From Ophiosphaerella korrae (taxonomy: Eukaryota; Ascomycota; Dothideomycetes; Pleosporales; Phaeosphaeriaceae), in contig JALNQF010000020.1 in NCBI GenBank assembly GCA_028456385.1, forward strand, positions 341,694 to 405,693: a stretch of 64,000 nt of DNA, given 5' to 3'. Within the stretch, counting starts at the first letter, position 1. The number at the start of each line of letters is the position of its first letter. Shown in pieces: positions 11,827 through 23,203 of the stretch. The notes beneath the pieces were generated by a model. It searched no databases. It worked only from the letters and a program-made list of their open reading frames with translations, and was not told where the DNA came from. Made by a program: the position numbers and the translations under genes.

Positions 11827-12496
11827 CGTGCAGCTAAATGTCTTTTCCTTATCGCTAGAGTCCCGCTGGCGAGGTTTGCCAATGCAATCTACATCTCAGG
11901 ATTCGATACGATGTACTCCTTTCAACAACTAACCGACATCCCTGACAAATCCAGTCGGCTTTCTCCACTGCCCCTCTCTTCCCATCATCGCCCACCTCCG
12001 CGTCACGAGCCGCCCCGCGCTTTTCCTCGTTCCCCATCCGTATCCGGCCGCACAATATGCAGCCGTCCCGGCGCCTTGCCCAAAGTCGCCACGTTCGTGC
12101 ATCTGGCGTCATCCCGCCCGAAGCGACACGTTTTCTTACTTAATGCAGCTGGCGAGCGCTATAACAGTGGTATGACAGCCGCTCGTGCGTCGCTCCGTAG
12201 TGGGGGAAAGACCCTGCCCAGGTGGATGGTGGATCCTGCATACCAGGCATCAGGCTTGCTTCGCGTGAAGAGATTGACCTAGATGGAGCTGCCGCGAAAG
12301 CGCCGTTCTGCAGCAGTCTCGCCTTTGTCCGTCAGGCTTGGGAGCTATACGATGTGGGTTTTGTTTTTTAATAGTTAGGTATCTTGTCTTAGTTGTTATA
12401 TGACTAGCCTTTCTTTTTACTTAAAGGCCGCTACGGGCCTTGTTGCTCATACACACTGAAATTATCTGACCTATGGTAATTCAATAGGCTTCCAAA
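11827..12496. promoter_or_regulatory. Divergent intergenic region
   Basis: Upstream DNA of both the C45 acyltransferase gene (minus) and the deacetylase gene (plus). A plus-strand frame at 11911-12282 is Ser/Arg/Pro-rich with no domain and is probably not coding. Confidence 0.45.
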
Positions 12497-13528
12497 ATGC
12501 CGAAAAGAGTACTGTGTTCGTATGGAATTGATATCGATGCGGTGAGCGGCTGGTGTGTTTTTGTTTGAACCGTCTGTTCATCACTGTACTTTATTAACGA
12601 CACACCAAGGCTGAACACAAAGACTGGAGCACCAGCCAATCCCACAGACATCTCACGTGGAGTCTTCGGCGCGACAGTAGGTATCGATCGTCTGCTCAAA
12701 CTATGGGACAAATATGACATCAAAGCGACGTGGTTCACGCCCGCCCATTCCGCGGAATCCTTCCCCCAACAGATCCGTAAGATTGTAGACAAGGGCCACG
12801 AGATAGGACTACACGGATACACCCACGAATTCATCTCAACTCTTAGCGAGGAACAACAGCGCGACGTCCTGAAAAAAAGCATCGACGTGCTAACCGCCAT
12901 AACCGGCAAAAAGCCCCGAGGCTGGACAGCACCAGCCTGGAGCACCAGTCCCTCGACCATCAAACTGCTCGAGGAATTTGGGATCGTACGAAACCACCCC
13001 TTCCCCACATTGAACCTCTTCTTACACACAGCGCAGGAATACGACCACTCATTCATGCACCACGACTCTCAGCCCTACTATGCGCCCGCCCCACACCTAA
13101 GCACCCACGTTGAAACCGACGTTTCAAAGCCCGCAGCCCACTGGATGACGCCCATGAGCACGCTGAAGCTGTCGTCCGTCGTCGAGATCCCCGCAAACTG
13201 GCACCTGGACGATTGGCCGCCGTTCCAGCTATCGCTGACGCAGGCGAGCACGCACGGGTACGTCGACACGGCGACGATAGAGCGGCTGTGGAAGGAGCAA
13301 TTCGAGTACTTGTATCGCGAGTGTCCAGAGGATGGGAGCTTTGTGTTTCCGATTAGTGTGCATCCGCAGGTGAGTGGGAAGCCGCAGGTGGTGTTGTTGC
13401 ATGAGCGGGTTATTGAGTGGATTAATGGGCATGAGGGTGTGGAGTGGGTTACGATGGAGAGGATTGTGGATGAGTTTAAGAGTGGGCGGATTGGGGGTGT
13501 GAGTGTTGAGGGTGGGGTGGATGTGTGA
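12497..13528 (+). CDS. Polysaccharide deacetylase family protein (CE4, PgdA-like)
   Basis: Exons 12497-12552 and 12610-13528 join over a 57-nt intron and encode 324 aa. The N-terminus carries CSYGIDIDAVSGW, the family motif 1 with the catalytic and metal-binding aspartates; HGYTHE (His87, His91) is the zinc-binding motif 2. The pattern resembles the cytosolic HpPgdA/PuuE type rather than secreted chitin deacetylases, and no signal peptide is visible. It probably hydrolyses an amide or N-acetyl bond in a small or cyclic substrate; which one cannot be told. Downstream of residue 110 the RGWTAPAWSTS and VLLHERV segments fit the rest of the NodB barrel. Confidence 0.85.
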
Positions 13529-14094
13529 TTGGGGAAGAGGGAGGGTGCTGGAATTTATTAGGTAATTTTATGGTTTTTCACAAGTGTAGCGATACCTAGG
13601 TATCCTGAAGATAGCGCTCAGTATTTATTTCTGCTAAAGGCGGTCATAACGGTCGTACATCTCAAGTAACAACAATCAATTAGCGGCAGAAAATGCTACT
13701 AGTGCCGTGCCGGTAACTAAAGTGGCGTCCTGGTTTTTGCACAGGAGGTGCCTAGCTTAGACCCAAGTCGGAAGAATCAACGACAGGAGTACAAAAAAAT
13801 TTGTAGAGCCCGGAGATGACTGAACCTTTGCGAACCCTGTGAGATCCATGCTTTCTCCTCAACAAGGGGAGTGACACGAAAGGGGGCCCGACCTTTGCAG
13901 AATGTAGGCTTGTATAAACAAGCGAGTAGTTCTAATACATCCGTTAGCTGTGATCGATGCAACAACTTCAACACCAAGCTTAGCGCATGTTCCTCCGTCT
14001 TCGCCTTCACGAAGAGACGAGATTTTGTAGCCAGTAGTCTCAGTTTTCTGTATAGACTTGACTGTTCATGACTGTGGCTGAGTCTAGGAGGTTT
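13529..14094. other. Intergenic, no gene seen
   Basis: No recognisable coding region. Short frames on both strands lack domains. This is the left edge of the degraded tract. Confidence 0.4.
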
Positions 14095-14509
14095 TCAATT
14101 ATGAAGTTTCAGCATGTGCGACTTCAACTTGTCTTTAAATTGCGCAGCAGATCCATAAAAGATATCTTGGTTGACTTGCGTGTTGACAAACTCAGCGAAA
14201 TGTAGGCGGGCCAGTCAGTCCAGCTTTAGGTTATTTCGCTGTGTTTGGGTGACGTTCATGAGTGCAAGAGATGAGAAAGAAGTCCAAGTCTTTCGTTTCG
14301 GTCGCATCGTAAGTGGTCGGGTCGCTCGAAATCCTGCATAATTTGTCGGAAAGGTACCTTTCAAAGGGGACAAGAACCTCTTGAAATCCATACTGACAGC
14401 CTGCTGTATTGAGCATCCGTGCCTTCTTGGCAGAACTTCCTCTCACTTTTAACACTGTGTGCGGGCAATCACCATAATCTGGGCTAGGAACGAGCTTGGT
14501 CGGAGTCAT
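14095..14509 (-). pseudogene. Degraded fragment of an unrecognised gene
   Basis: An ATG-started frame (14509-14231, 92 aa, beginning MTPTKLVPSPDYGDCPHTVL) is followed, in another frame and past an in-frame TGA, by a protein-like segment containing FAEFVNTQVNQDIFYGS and ending in a basic KDKLKSHMLKLHN tail. Together they look like the remains of one gene with a frameshift and a stop. The family is not recognised. An undetected intron could explain the frame change, but not the TGA. Confidence 0.3.
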
Positions 14510-14919
14510 TGGCTTCCTAATCTGAACCTCTAATACTTTGATGGTGGAGGCTACCCCTATTAAATGTAAATTTAACTTATCTAAGGCACGATTTCGGACT
14601 TTACTCTACCTTAAAGAAGCTTTCGGGTCAGACGACCTGATAGTGCCATAGCCGTCGTGCATTGATTATTTACGAGAGCCACCTCCTTATGTGCGATATT
14701 AGTGGTGAGGTGAGCTGGAAAGAGGCCACGTTTCAGACTAGAAGTAATAGGTCTTTGCAATTGATGAAGATAAATAACCTTATTCTGGAGCTCTATCTTT
14801 GTCAAGTTTATATCGTACATAACTTCTCTGTGTGTCAGGTGGCTTGTGCGGCGGGTACCTACTTGGCGTGTAGTATATCTTACAGACCGTGCAAGCGGTA
14901 ACTTTTTTCCATTTAACAT

Positions 14920-15333
14920 GGAGCTACCATATTCCACGCAGTGTTCGAGCTGTGGGTCTTGGGATGCGACAATGAGGTGTACTGAATGTGTGGACGCGCC
15001 AGAGTGCAAACCTAGGGATCTTATTGGTAGTGTATACTGTGACCGCAATTGCTAAAAGGAACACTGGTCGGATCACAAAGCCCGCTGCCGCATCCTAGGA
15101 CAACGAAAGAAACTGTTTCGAACAGCCCATATACTCAAGGCCGCCCTATTGGGCAAGACCTCAAAGGTATTTCGTACTACGTGTACATTTTAGCCGTAGC
15201 TAGCTTGATACTAATAGATACGTAAATCTTTCGTCTCTTTGAAAACTTCAGAATAATAAACCTATTCAAAATCCCAAACCTAAGTGCAAAGATGTACTTT
15301 CGCTCTATATTGGAGAGAAAAATAAAGGCTTAC
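14920..15333 (+). pseudogene. MYND-type zinc finger gene, broken by a stop
   Basis: The frame from ATG 14920 shows CSSCGSWDATMRCTEC, then YCDRNC, which are the first zinc ligands of a MYND finger. A TAA at 15053-15055 then interrupts at the position where MYND fingers have Gln (the CQxxHW pattern); right after it, in the same frame, come EHWSDHKARC with the last ligands. CAA to TAA is the expected RIP-type change. Downstream, after a possible intron, a further short segment (NLFKIPNLSAKMYF) may be the rest of the protein. The right end is uncertain. Confidence 0.6.
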
Positions 15334-16100
15334 AGTAGAAGGTAAGCAATATGTAGGGCATGAATCTTATGAGGGATTACTAATTTGCCAATGTTTCAAG
15401 GTTGTCATATCCCGTCTAGGTATTGCAGCTGGACATGAGTAAATTAAATTTTGGAAATGATAAATTATACTAAGGATCACAACTATTATATGGAAGGCAA
15501 GGACTTGGAAAGGGTAGAAAAATAATACCTGGGTAAATTTACTATTGACCGCGAGAACGCCTGACTCAAACAGCTTCGCCAACTTGAACCTTTAATCCAC
15601 TTCACCCCACCAAATGAACTTTGACCTCTAATTTGTGGGGTAACAGAAACTTTGAATGAAAATAGGATCGAGGCCTTTCCAACGTTCAATCTAATTATTG
15701 CTCGTTCCTACTGCTACTTACAAGAAATCCCTAACCGAAAAACAACGACAAAATTTCTTCGTGTTTTGGGGCTATGGTGGAGGGCTGTAGGGAGCAAGCT
15801 CAAAGGTTACAGTCCTGCAACTCAAATTAATTTTGGCCGTGCCTCCAGTTACTAACCCAGCTCTCGGCAACTAATATTACCTACAGAAATCGCCACCGCA
15901 CAAGGTCGTAGCCGGTGCGGTTCGACCGTCCTCCCTGCTAGCGGTGGCAACTGTAAGTACCATTTCACATAGGTTGTACCTTCTAGAACTTAGCGAGCAA
16001 AATAACTCCTAGCAAGAAAGAGGTGTAGCAAGCAGATTGTTTCTAAAGTGGCAGACCAGACATAGCATAGTAAAAGCTGGTTAAAGTGTTAGCAGTTCGC

Positions 16101-16628
16101 TTAGCAATCATTATCTCCTAACCGCCATGTTGTGAGGACTTGACGGGATAACTTGGTATAAGGATTTTGAGGAGTCAAGACTATTGTCCATAGCTTGCAG
16201 CGGTCCTCTATCAGTAAAATTGCTTTATTTTTAAGCCCCTGACTCTTTAACGTAAATGAGAGATTGGCCATGCTGCCCATCATGTCCGGATGGTCCGCTC
16301 CTAGCTCCTTAGGAATTTCCATTACTTGCACAAACAGCTCTTCCGCTGCATCCTATCGGCCCCTGAGACGATACGCACGACCTACCATTTCCGTACTCTA
16401 GAGCGAATCTTCATGATTTTGACCTAGCATCTTCCTCGTCCTCTTTGAATGTCGTGTCATCGACTCTGCTTCAACCCCGTTTCCTATTTCCCAAGAATAC
16501 CATGCCGCCTTGTATGGTAGTGAAGCCCAGTCTCTTAGCGAATCCACCCTCTCTGGCCGCTGTGCTGCAGCAGACTTGGCGTGCGGGGAGAGTGCTTGAC
16601 ACGCTGCCCAGTTACCCGCTGTACACAT
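16101..16628 (-). pseudogene. TPR (kinesin light chain-type) repeat fragment
   Basis: One reading frame spans the segment with two TAG stops, at 16398-16400 and 16353-16355. It shows tetratricopeptide units of the type found in fungal NB-ARC/NACHT-TPR proteins: YKAAWYSWEIGNGVEAE, then AEELFVQVMEIPKELGADHP, then SMANLSFTLKSQG. Both stops sit where the repeat normally has Trp, so TGG to TAG (a G-to-A change, C-to-T on the other strand) is the likely cause. The nucleotide-binding part of such a protein is not seen nearby, so this is a remnant. Such proteins act in non-self recognition in fungi; that role is family knowledge. Confidence 0.6.
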
Positions 16629-16724
16629 GTTTGCATATTCTCATAATCTTCATACAGTTATAAATCCTCCTCTGGCACGATTTTATGGGTATGTTTTTGG
16701 GAACAAGGAACGGTCAATCCGTTG

Positions 16725-18065
16725 TTAAAAGGCCGAGTTAGCGTGATGCGGTCGAAATCTCGACCCGATTCCCTCCCAGCCCATGAGAGCCACGTTTTTC
16801 TCTTTTAATTTGTAAACCTCGCTAATCTCGTACTCTTCCTTGACATTACCTCTCAAGTTATTGGGGAAAATGGTCTTGCTATTCGAGGTCAAGTACCAAA
16901 TCATGAGGACCAGCGCAGTACTCGGCACGGCGAAAGCCCAATAAATACAAAAATTTGGTTGCACAACTCTAGGCTCCCGCCATTGGAGCAGGGATATCGC
17001 AAAAAGAGTTGCGAAGAAGGTAGGCGGGAGGAACACCATGGTCATTATGGCAATGGTTTTCATGGAGTAGCTGTCATTCTTCGCAGCTTGCGCTATATTT
17101 TTGCTGCTTTCTGCGTCTTGTCGGGCAAGCAGGTTAAAAATCTAAATTTCTTTGGTCAGAGCGCTCGGCACAAAGTGAGTTGGATGGGCCTTTAGACGCA
17201 CGACAGAATGTTGTGTCCGGGCCCGCCCCTGAAGGTAACTAGCTTGACAGTTGCCAGATTCGATTTGACCTTTCAACAGAACTACAGCGCGTGCAATTTC
17301 ATCCGCGCTAGATTGTTTCATCATAACGCTGTTTGCACTTGAAGTGGGAGACTGTGAAATTGGGCTGTGGGCGGAGGTCGATTGAGGTGCTGAAGATCGA
17401 GAGGTGGAGGTGTTGGGGGTCGAGGCTTGGCTGGTCGCCAGCTGGTGGTGCGAGGGCTGTTGTTGTGAAGATAGGTCGTACAATATCGTCCTTGCAATCG
17501 AAGCATGTCGAACAATGTTTGCTAGCGCTGTAAGGCTTAATCCCATCTCTTTGGACTTCTCTACTAGTTCATCTGTTCCTGGAGACAGCATCGCTTCATC
17601 TTTTTCAAGCCACGTTCCATGTGCGGTTTTTGCTTCAGTGATGCGAATTCGCCTTAGATTCTCGCCAACAGAGTCCTCAATCCATTGAACAAGCTGTATG
17701 GCACACAGGAAAGAGCAGAAGCGCCAATCGTCAATCAAGTCCTTGTGGTGTTTCATTGATCGCAAGAAGCTGCTGAATATCGAATCGCGGTCACTGATCC
17801 CGTCAGATACTCGCGGTATAATAATGACCTTTGTGGATATCTCGTGGAAGTTGTGTGACCAAAGAAGCGTATACGAGGCGGTATTGAGGTAGAAGGTATA
17901 CAGAGTGTTACCTTCCTTGCGGAGCTGGAAGAGGTCATATACAGAGCAAAGGATCATATGTAGCCAATATGGGTCAAATCCGAAGTCTTGGAATATGTCC
18001 ATGAAGAGTTGCTGGTCAATCGACAAAGTTCCACCGACTGGACATATTGTCTTGCTGTGTATCTA
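16725..18065 (-). pseudogene. CorA-like Mg2+ transporter-type membrane protein, interrupted
   Basis: A single frame runs from about 18065 to 16725 with one in-frame TAG at 17142-17144. The first 295 codons are the soluble domain, including SIDQQLFMDIFQDFGF and a Ser/Pro/Gln-rich insert; after the stop come KNDSYSMKTIAIMTMVFLPP and two membrane helices, the pattern of fungal CorA-like proteins. The stop separates the soluble part from the membrane part. CAG to TAG would explain it. A TTAG acceptor at about 18066 precedes the frame, so an upstream exon is expected but was not resolved. Apart from the one stop, the frame looks intact, which suggests a recent loss. Confidence 0.6.
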
Positions 18066-19104
18066 AGGCGAAAAAATGGTATGGCTTTTCAACTGCTGCT
18101 GAACCTGTAATACAAACAAGTTATTCCGCCTATGGCAGCTCTGTAGCGTCTTAGTACGGTGCGAAGAGCGTTGCAATTGAAAGCATTAAGAAGGATTTTA
18201 AGAATACCTGCGGGAAGTTCGGCCCTCTTGACCACGCTTGGTTGAATCAGACAATTGTGCATGCGAAGTGTTATGATGAGGCGCATCCGAAGAAGAGTAC
18301 GACTACTGTTTCTATATCGTCTACGTCGAAGAGAAGTTAAATTTCGGGATCTGAAAATACCTGAGACACTACGATAAGGGCGCTGTAACTACCGCATTAC
18401 CCAGGCTTAGTAACGTCTTTCTATGACCTTTCAAGGTTCTCTCGTACGACCTCAAGAGTACAAAACTTGATTTTAAGATCACCCCACGTACTCGGTAATC
18501 CATGTAACACACTCAATCCCAATCCTAAAGAGTTATTTGCTATGCGTACAGCAAGATTGCAGTGCGATTACCAGTACTCAAGCCTAGTGCTTATCAATAT
18601 GCCTTCTGACCAAAACATATATGCAAATTCAGCTGAGTGTAACATTTGCATGCATGTGCTATCTCAACAGCAATCCGAATTGGCCAAAATTTCATATTCG
18701 ACTCCGCAAATGGGCTCAAGAAATTTTACTTGGCATTCATACCTTGACTTTGATTGGCCCCACACTTGCCTCCTCTACGAGTGTGAAGTTGAACCAATGA
18801 TAAAATCACACCCAGAAACTGGGTCGGGCTGACCAACCTCGAGTGTAGCCCTTGCAGACCCTCCCAGTAGCCCGCTATTGATGTAACTTATTGTTATTTC
18901 ACCATTATGGTCTGAGCGATATTGCTGAGGTCAAGAGTGGATAGCTAAGGCTCAGAACTTACAATTTTTCGTCTCCCTAAACCTCAATAAGCACGAGGCT
19001 GAAGTGGCATCTCGTCCCTCCGTTAGTTTCTTCCAGTTTACCAAATCATATTAGACATGGGATAGTTCTCGTACCCAGTTATCATCTTCCCTAAATCCAC
19101 GTAC
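18066..19104. other. No intact gene; possible N-terminal exon of the CorA-like gene
   Basis: The 5' exon(s) of the interrupted CorA-like gene should lie at the left side. A plus-strand frame of 121 codons at 18467-18832 has no recognisable domain and may be fortuitous. AT-rich. Confidence 0.3.
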
Positions 19105-22100
19105 TTGAAAGGGATGAGGTTCATAGCGGTCATGGTCGCCTTTGGAAGTCACCTTGCTCGGTGCGCCGTGGATATCAATAGTAATCCGGTGACTAGGCTC
19201 CTTAATGTCGACGACCCGTCGCCCATCAGCGACCCAAGAACTTACTATCCCGATAAGCACGAATGTCCAGTTGTGTGTTCCGACTATGCAAACATTCACA
19301 GTTGGGCACCATACATCTCCGTCGAGCGCCTTGAACGTTGTAAGGAGCCCATGCTTCTTCAGTTCTCCATCTCAAATTCGCTCGACGATCCCGGGACAAC
19401 GATTCTTATACGAAGCTACACACTTGGAGGACAGCAACCAGAGATTCGAATGAATGTACAATCGGTTTAGAACCCCGGGAAAGATGAAGGCCTCCTTGAA
19501 AGTAGCCTCGATACCGCACCAGCACTCTTCGCTAAAGGAAGCGAAACAACGAGAGATTTGAGCATCGTTGTGAAAGAAAGTGCAAAATTGAACTCTTCCG
19601 AAGTTTCTAAAGTCTTGGAAGGTTTACACAAATTCTTCGAGGCAAAAGACAACTGCGACAAAAACTTCATATTCGTGTACTACAAGAAGACAGTAGCAAG
19701 CATATATGGAGGCAACGGCTACGGCAAGGCGACTGCATCTTCCTTGGTAAGTGTGATGAAGTCGTCAGTCGTAGATTCCGCAAGCACTGTCGCTCAGATG
19801 TGGTAGTGGAAGCTTGTCTAAGGGAACACTTGGCCTGTTTATCAGCGGAAGCGGTGATCTTGTGTCTGCTCAAAAAGCTGCTGCAATGTGGAGCGAAGGA
19901 AATGTATCGAGTCTGAAAGACTAAATAATTCCAAAAACTCGAAGAATTCCCAAACATGGGAAATAGCGGCGAGGAACAGTACTGGAAGCAATAACGTTTC
20001 GTTGGCAACCAACAGGCCTCGTATGAGAATGGTAGGCAAGATCTCACTTGTACTTAGCATAATTGCAACGCAACTCCGAACGCATATATACTACTTATTC
20101 TCCATAGTAGACCATTTACTGATGGCCACCAGGTACGAAATGCATCCTCCAAAATGCAAATGCACGCACGTGCAGAATGTCGATATATTACTATTGTCAG
20201 CGGCGACGGTTGCGCCTCACTTGTATCTAGATGCGGTATATCTGCCACCGACTTCGCTAAATTTAACTCAAACCCCAACCTTTGCTCAACTCTGAAAGTA
20301 GGGGACTATGTTTGCTGTTCAGCAGGCACCCCACATATTGATCCCAAACCCGACTCACCGAAGCCAGGAGCCGACGGCACTTGCGCAACGCATCTCATTG
20401 TTTCAGGTGCCAACTGCGGCATGGCTAAGCAATCCGGAGTCACTGTTAATGATATTGGAAAATTTAATAACGGCAGGACATGGGCCTGGACCGAATGCAA
20501 AGACATGTTGCTTGGATACAATATGTGCTTGAGTGAAGGTGCAATACCACCGCCCCTCCTCAGCAGGGTACTGAGTGCGGACCATTAGTTCCTGGTACTG
20601 AGCAACCATCGAAAAAGTCTGCTTCGATTGCTGACCTCAACCCTTGTCCTCTGAAAGCTTGCTGCAGTACTCCTCAAGGTAAGCTCCTAAAAAAAATTGT
20701 AATAGCCCTTGTGTTGCTAACTTGATACTGAAAGGCGGAGGTCCAGGTACAAAGCTACCTGGGTTCAGAACTACCTGTGTCTCAAATTGTGGCAACGAGA
20801 TCAAGAAGAACGGCGGTCCTCCTGCATCATTCCAACGTATAGGATACTACGAGTCGTGGAATCTTAACCGTAAATGCCTCTGGCTAAAGGCCAAGAATGC
20901 GAATACTGACGGCAGTTATACGCATATCTGCTGGGGTTTTATAGACATTGATAGTAAAACTTTTATGCCAGTTATTGTTGATAAGCATCAACAATGGGCA
21001 GATTTCAGGAAGCCAAAAGGTGTAAAACATATTATCTCGTTTGGCGGGTGGGCGTATTCTACGGAGCCGGCCACGTATAATATCATTTGAAGCGCAATTC
21101 GTAGCAATCGAGAGACTTTCGCAACAAATATCCCGCAATTTCTTAATAACGAGGGCCTTGATGGTGTGGATATTGATTGGGAGTACCCAGGTGTAAGCAA
21201 TACGTAACCATCTTCATAGAAAGACAGTAACAGTTGCTAATCTTCGAATTTATAGGCCCCGGATATTCTAGTGGGTGGTCAGCCAACTGGCCAACCGAGC
21301 GATGGTTTGAACTACCTTAAATTTCTTACGGTCTTAAAGCAAAAAGTTAGAAGCAAGTCGGCCTCGACCGCTGCACCTGCGTTATACTGGTATCTGAAGG
21401 CCTTTTCTATGGACCGTATCCCTGTCGCCATTGACTATATCGTCTACATGACGTACAATCTGCACGGTCAGTGGGATTATGGCAACACCAACACTTTTGA
21501 TTCCTGTCTGTCCGGGAAATGCATTCGAAGCCACGGTAGGCTACGTTCAAATCGAATCACGACCAGAATTGTCTGACAGTAAACTTATAGTCAATCTTAC
21601 TGAGACACGAAATGTGATTTCTATAAGTACGTCCAAAAGCCATGTTATTGGGGCAAAGGTCTTAGCACATGTAACCAAACGTTTATGAATACGCTCGCCA
21701 ACAGTACTGGGACTTCTAACCCTTTTCTGTGGCTTCAAACTATAAGTGAAATACTAACCAGGTCTCAGTTACCAAATCTGGGGTACAAAACAACAAGATC
21801 TTTGTCGGGGAGTCAAGTTATGGTCCATCCTTTCACACGGCCAGCGATGGATGCTGGCAGCCTATGTGCGAGTTTACTAGTTCACGAACAAAATCAGATG
21901 CAACACCCGGAGGGTGCACTGGAGACGGCGGCTACATTACTCTTGCGGAAATCAATGAGATCCTTGCGCGCAATGTAGGTGCTCAGATTTTCCATGACTC
22001 TGCCTCCAACTCAGATATCGTACTCTACAATAGAGACTACATCTCCTATATGACAGGTACGACTAAAGACACACGACGCAATGGCCGGAAGGGCCTCAAC

Positions 22101-22760
22101 TTTGCTAGAATTATTGATTGGGCTGTCGACTTGCAGGAATTCACTCGCGACGATTTTGACGCACCGCGCTCCTGGTACACGAGGTTGCGTCGGAGGACGA
22201 GACATCAACATCAACACTGGAGGCCTCTGTGCATTCTCATGTTCGTTTGACTTTTAGGTTAATCGCAACAAGCGGCAGGTGACGCAGACGTTTGCCCAGA
22301 TTGAGGTTGATCATCGACCAGAGTTCAGTTTTGGCTCCTGGGGGCATACAGGACAGGCTGATCGGGGATGATGATGGGCTGTGGGACAATCCCTGCTGGC
22401 CGAATATACTTGCTCCTGAAGACCCTGGATTTTGTCTCTTGACTTTCGATTCATGGTATAAGGGCACCCCGCTGCCTTACACCTTCAGGACGGCAGCACC
22501 AACGCCATAGGTGGAAATAATCTACAGTTTTGCGTATTGGCTAGTTTGCATTACCTTAGGATACATAATATCAACGCATATTTGGGAGATATCGCAGCCT
22601 ACCCGCGCGTTCATTCTCTTGTATAGAGGGGCACTACTACCCAATCCACTTAGAAATGCCGTCTTCGCTTCGTCCAAGCTATCGTTATTGCAGGAATCAG
22701 AGAAAATGCAGTGATAGCGCTGGATTGTAAGACGCGCTAATCTCTTGACCTTGATGCTAT
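19105..22760 (+). pseudogene. LysM / GH18 chitinase (subgroup C type), degraded
   Basis: The order matches large secreted fungal chitinases. ATG 19105 opens a short N-terminal signal-like segment, then a region with CSDYANIHSW and CKEPMLLQFS; two LysM modules follow at about 20170-20540 (GDGCASLVSRCGI, VGDYVC), then a Cys-rich chitin-binding-like stretch, then the GH18 barrel from about 20830 with SFGGWAYS and DGVDIDWEYP (DxxDxDxE, catalytic Glu kept). Lesions seen: TAG 19468-19470, TAG 19804-19806, a one-base frameshift near 20560, TGA 21088-21090 (Arg expected, CGA to TGA), and further frame breaks after 21530. C-terminal sequence similar to the family continues to about 22700. As it stands it cannot make the full enzyme. 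Confidence 0.7.
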
Positions 22761-23203
22761 CATTGTCAATGCCCGAGCATGCAAAAAGGTACGGAGAGCA
22801 AGATTTTCTTTAGACCCGTTATACCACTATTCCAGTATCAGCTCGTTCCAATCCTGAACGGTGAGAGAAACACATTACCCCGATGCTGAGTGAGGACATC
22901 ACCGACCTTACCCCGGTCGACATCAACATTTGTATGACGACATTGTTCAGACCTGTCAAAGTACTTGTAGCATTGCAGAGCCCGAAGTAAATTGAGTAGC
23001 CGAATGTTCAAAACAAAGTGTTCCGAAACTAGTTTCCAGCATGCATTACTCGCCTCTAGCAAGCCTTCTTCTCCTTAACCCGTCGCCGCGCTTGGTAGGT
23101 AAAAGAGGTGCCGTGAGAACGGCAGTTTTCGTCTACAAGGCTTTGATTTCCTATTTCTCAGATGCTTTCAACCCACCATTTCTCGCTTGACGTATACTCC
23201 AAC
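22761..23203. other. No gene seen
   Basis: Spacer between the chitinase remnant and the DUF7924-like remnant, which converge here. Nothing recognisable. Confidence 0.4.

Noticed and set aside
15892..15948. 8-bp inverted repeat GCCACCGC / GCGGTGGC with a 41-nt loop
   Set aside because: Too short for the spacing; expected by chance and with no associated element.
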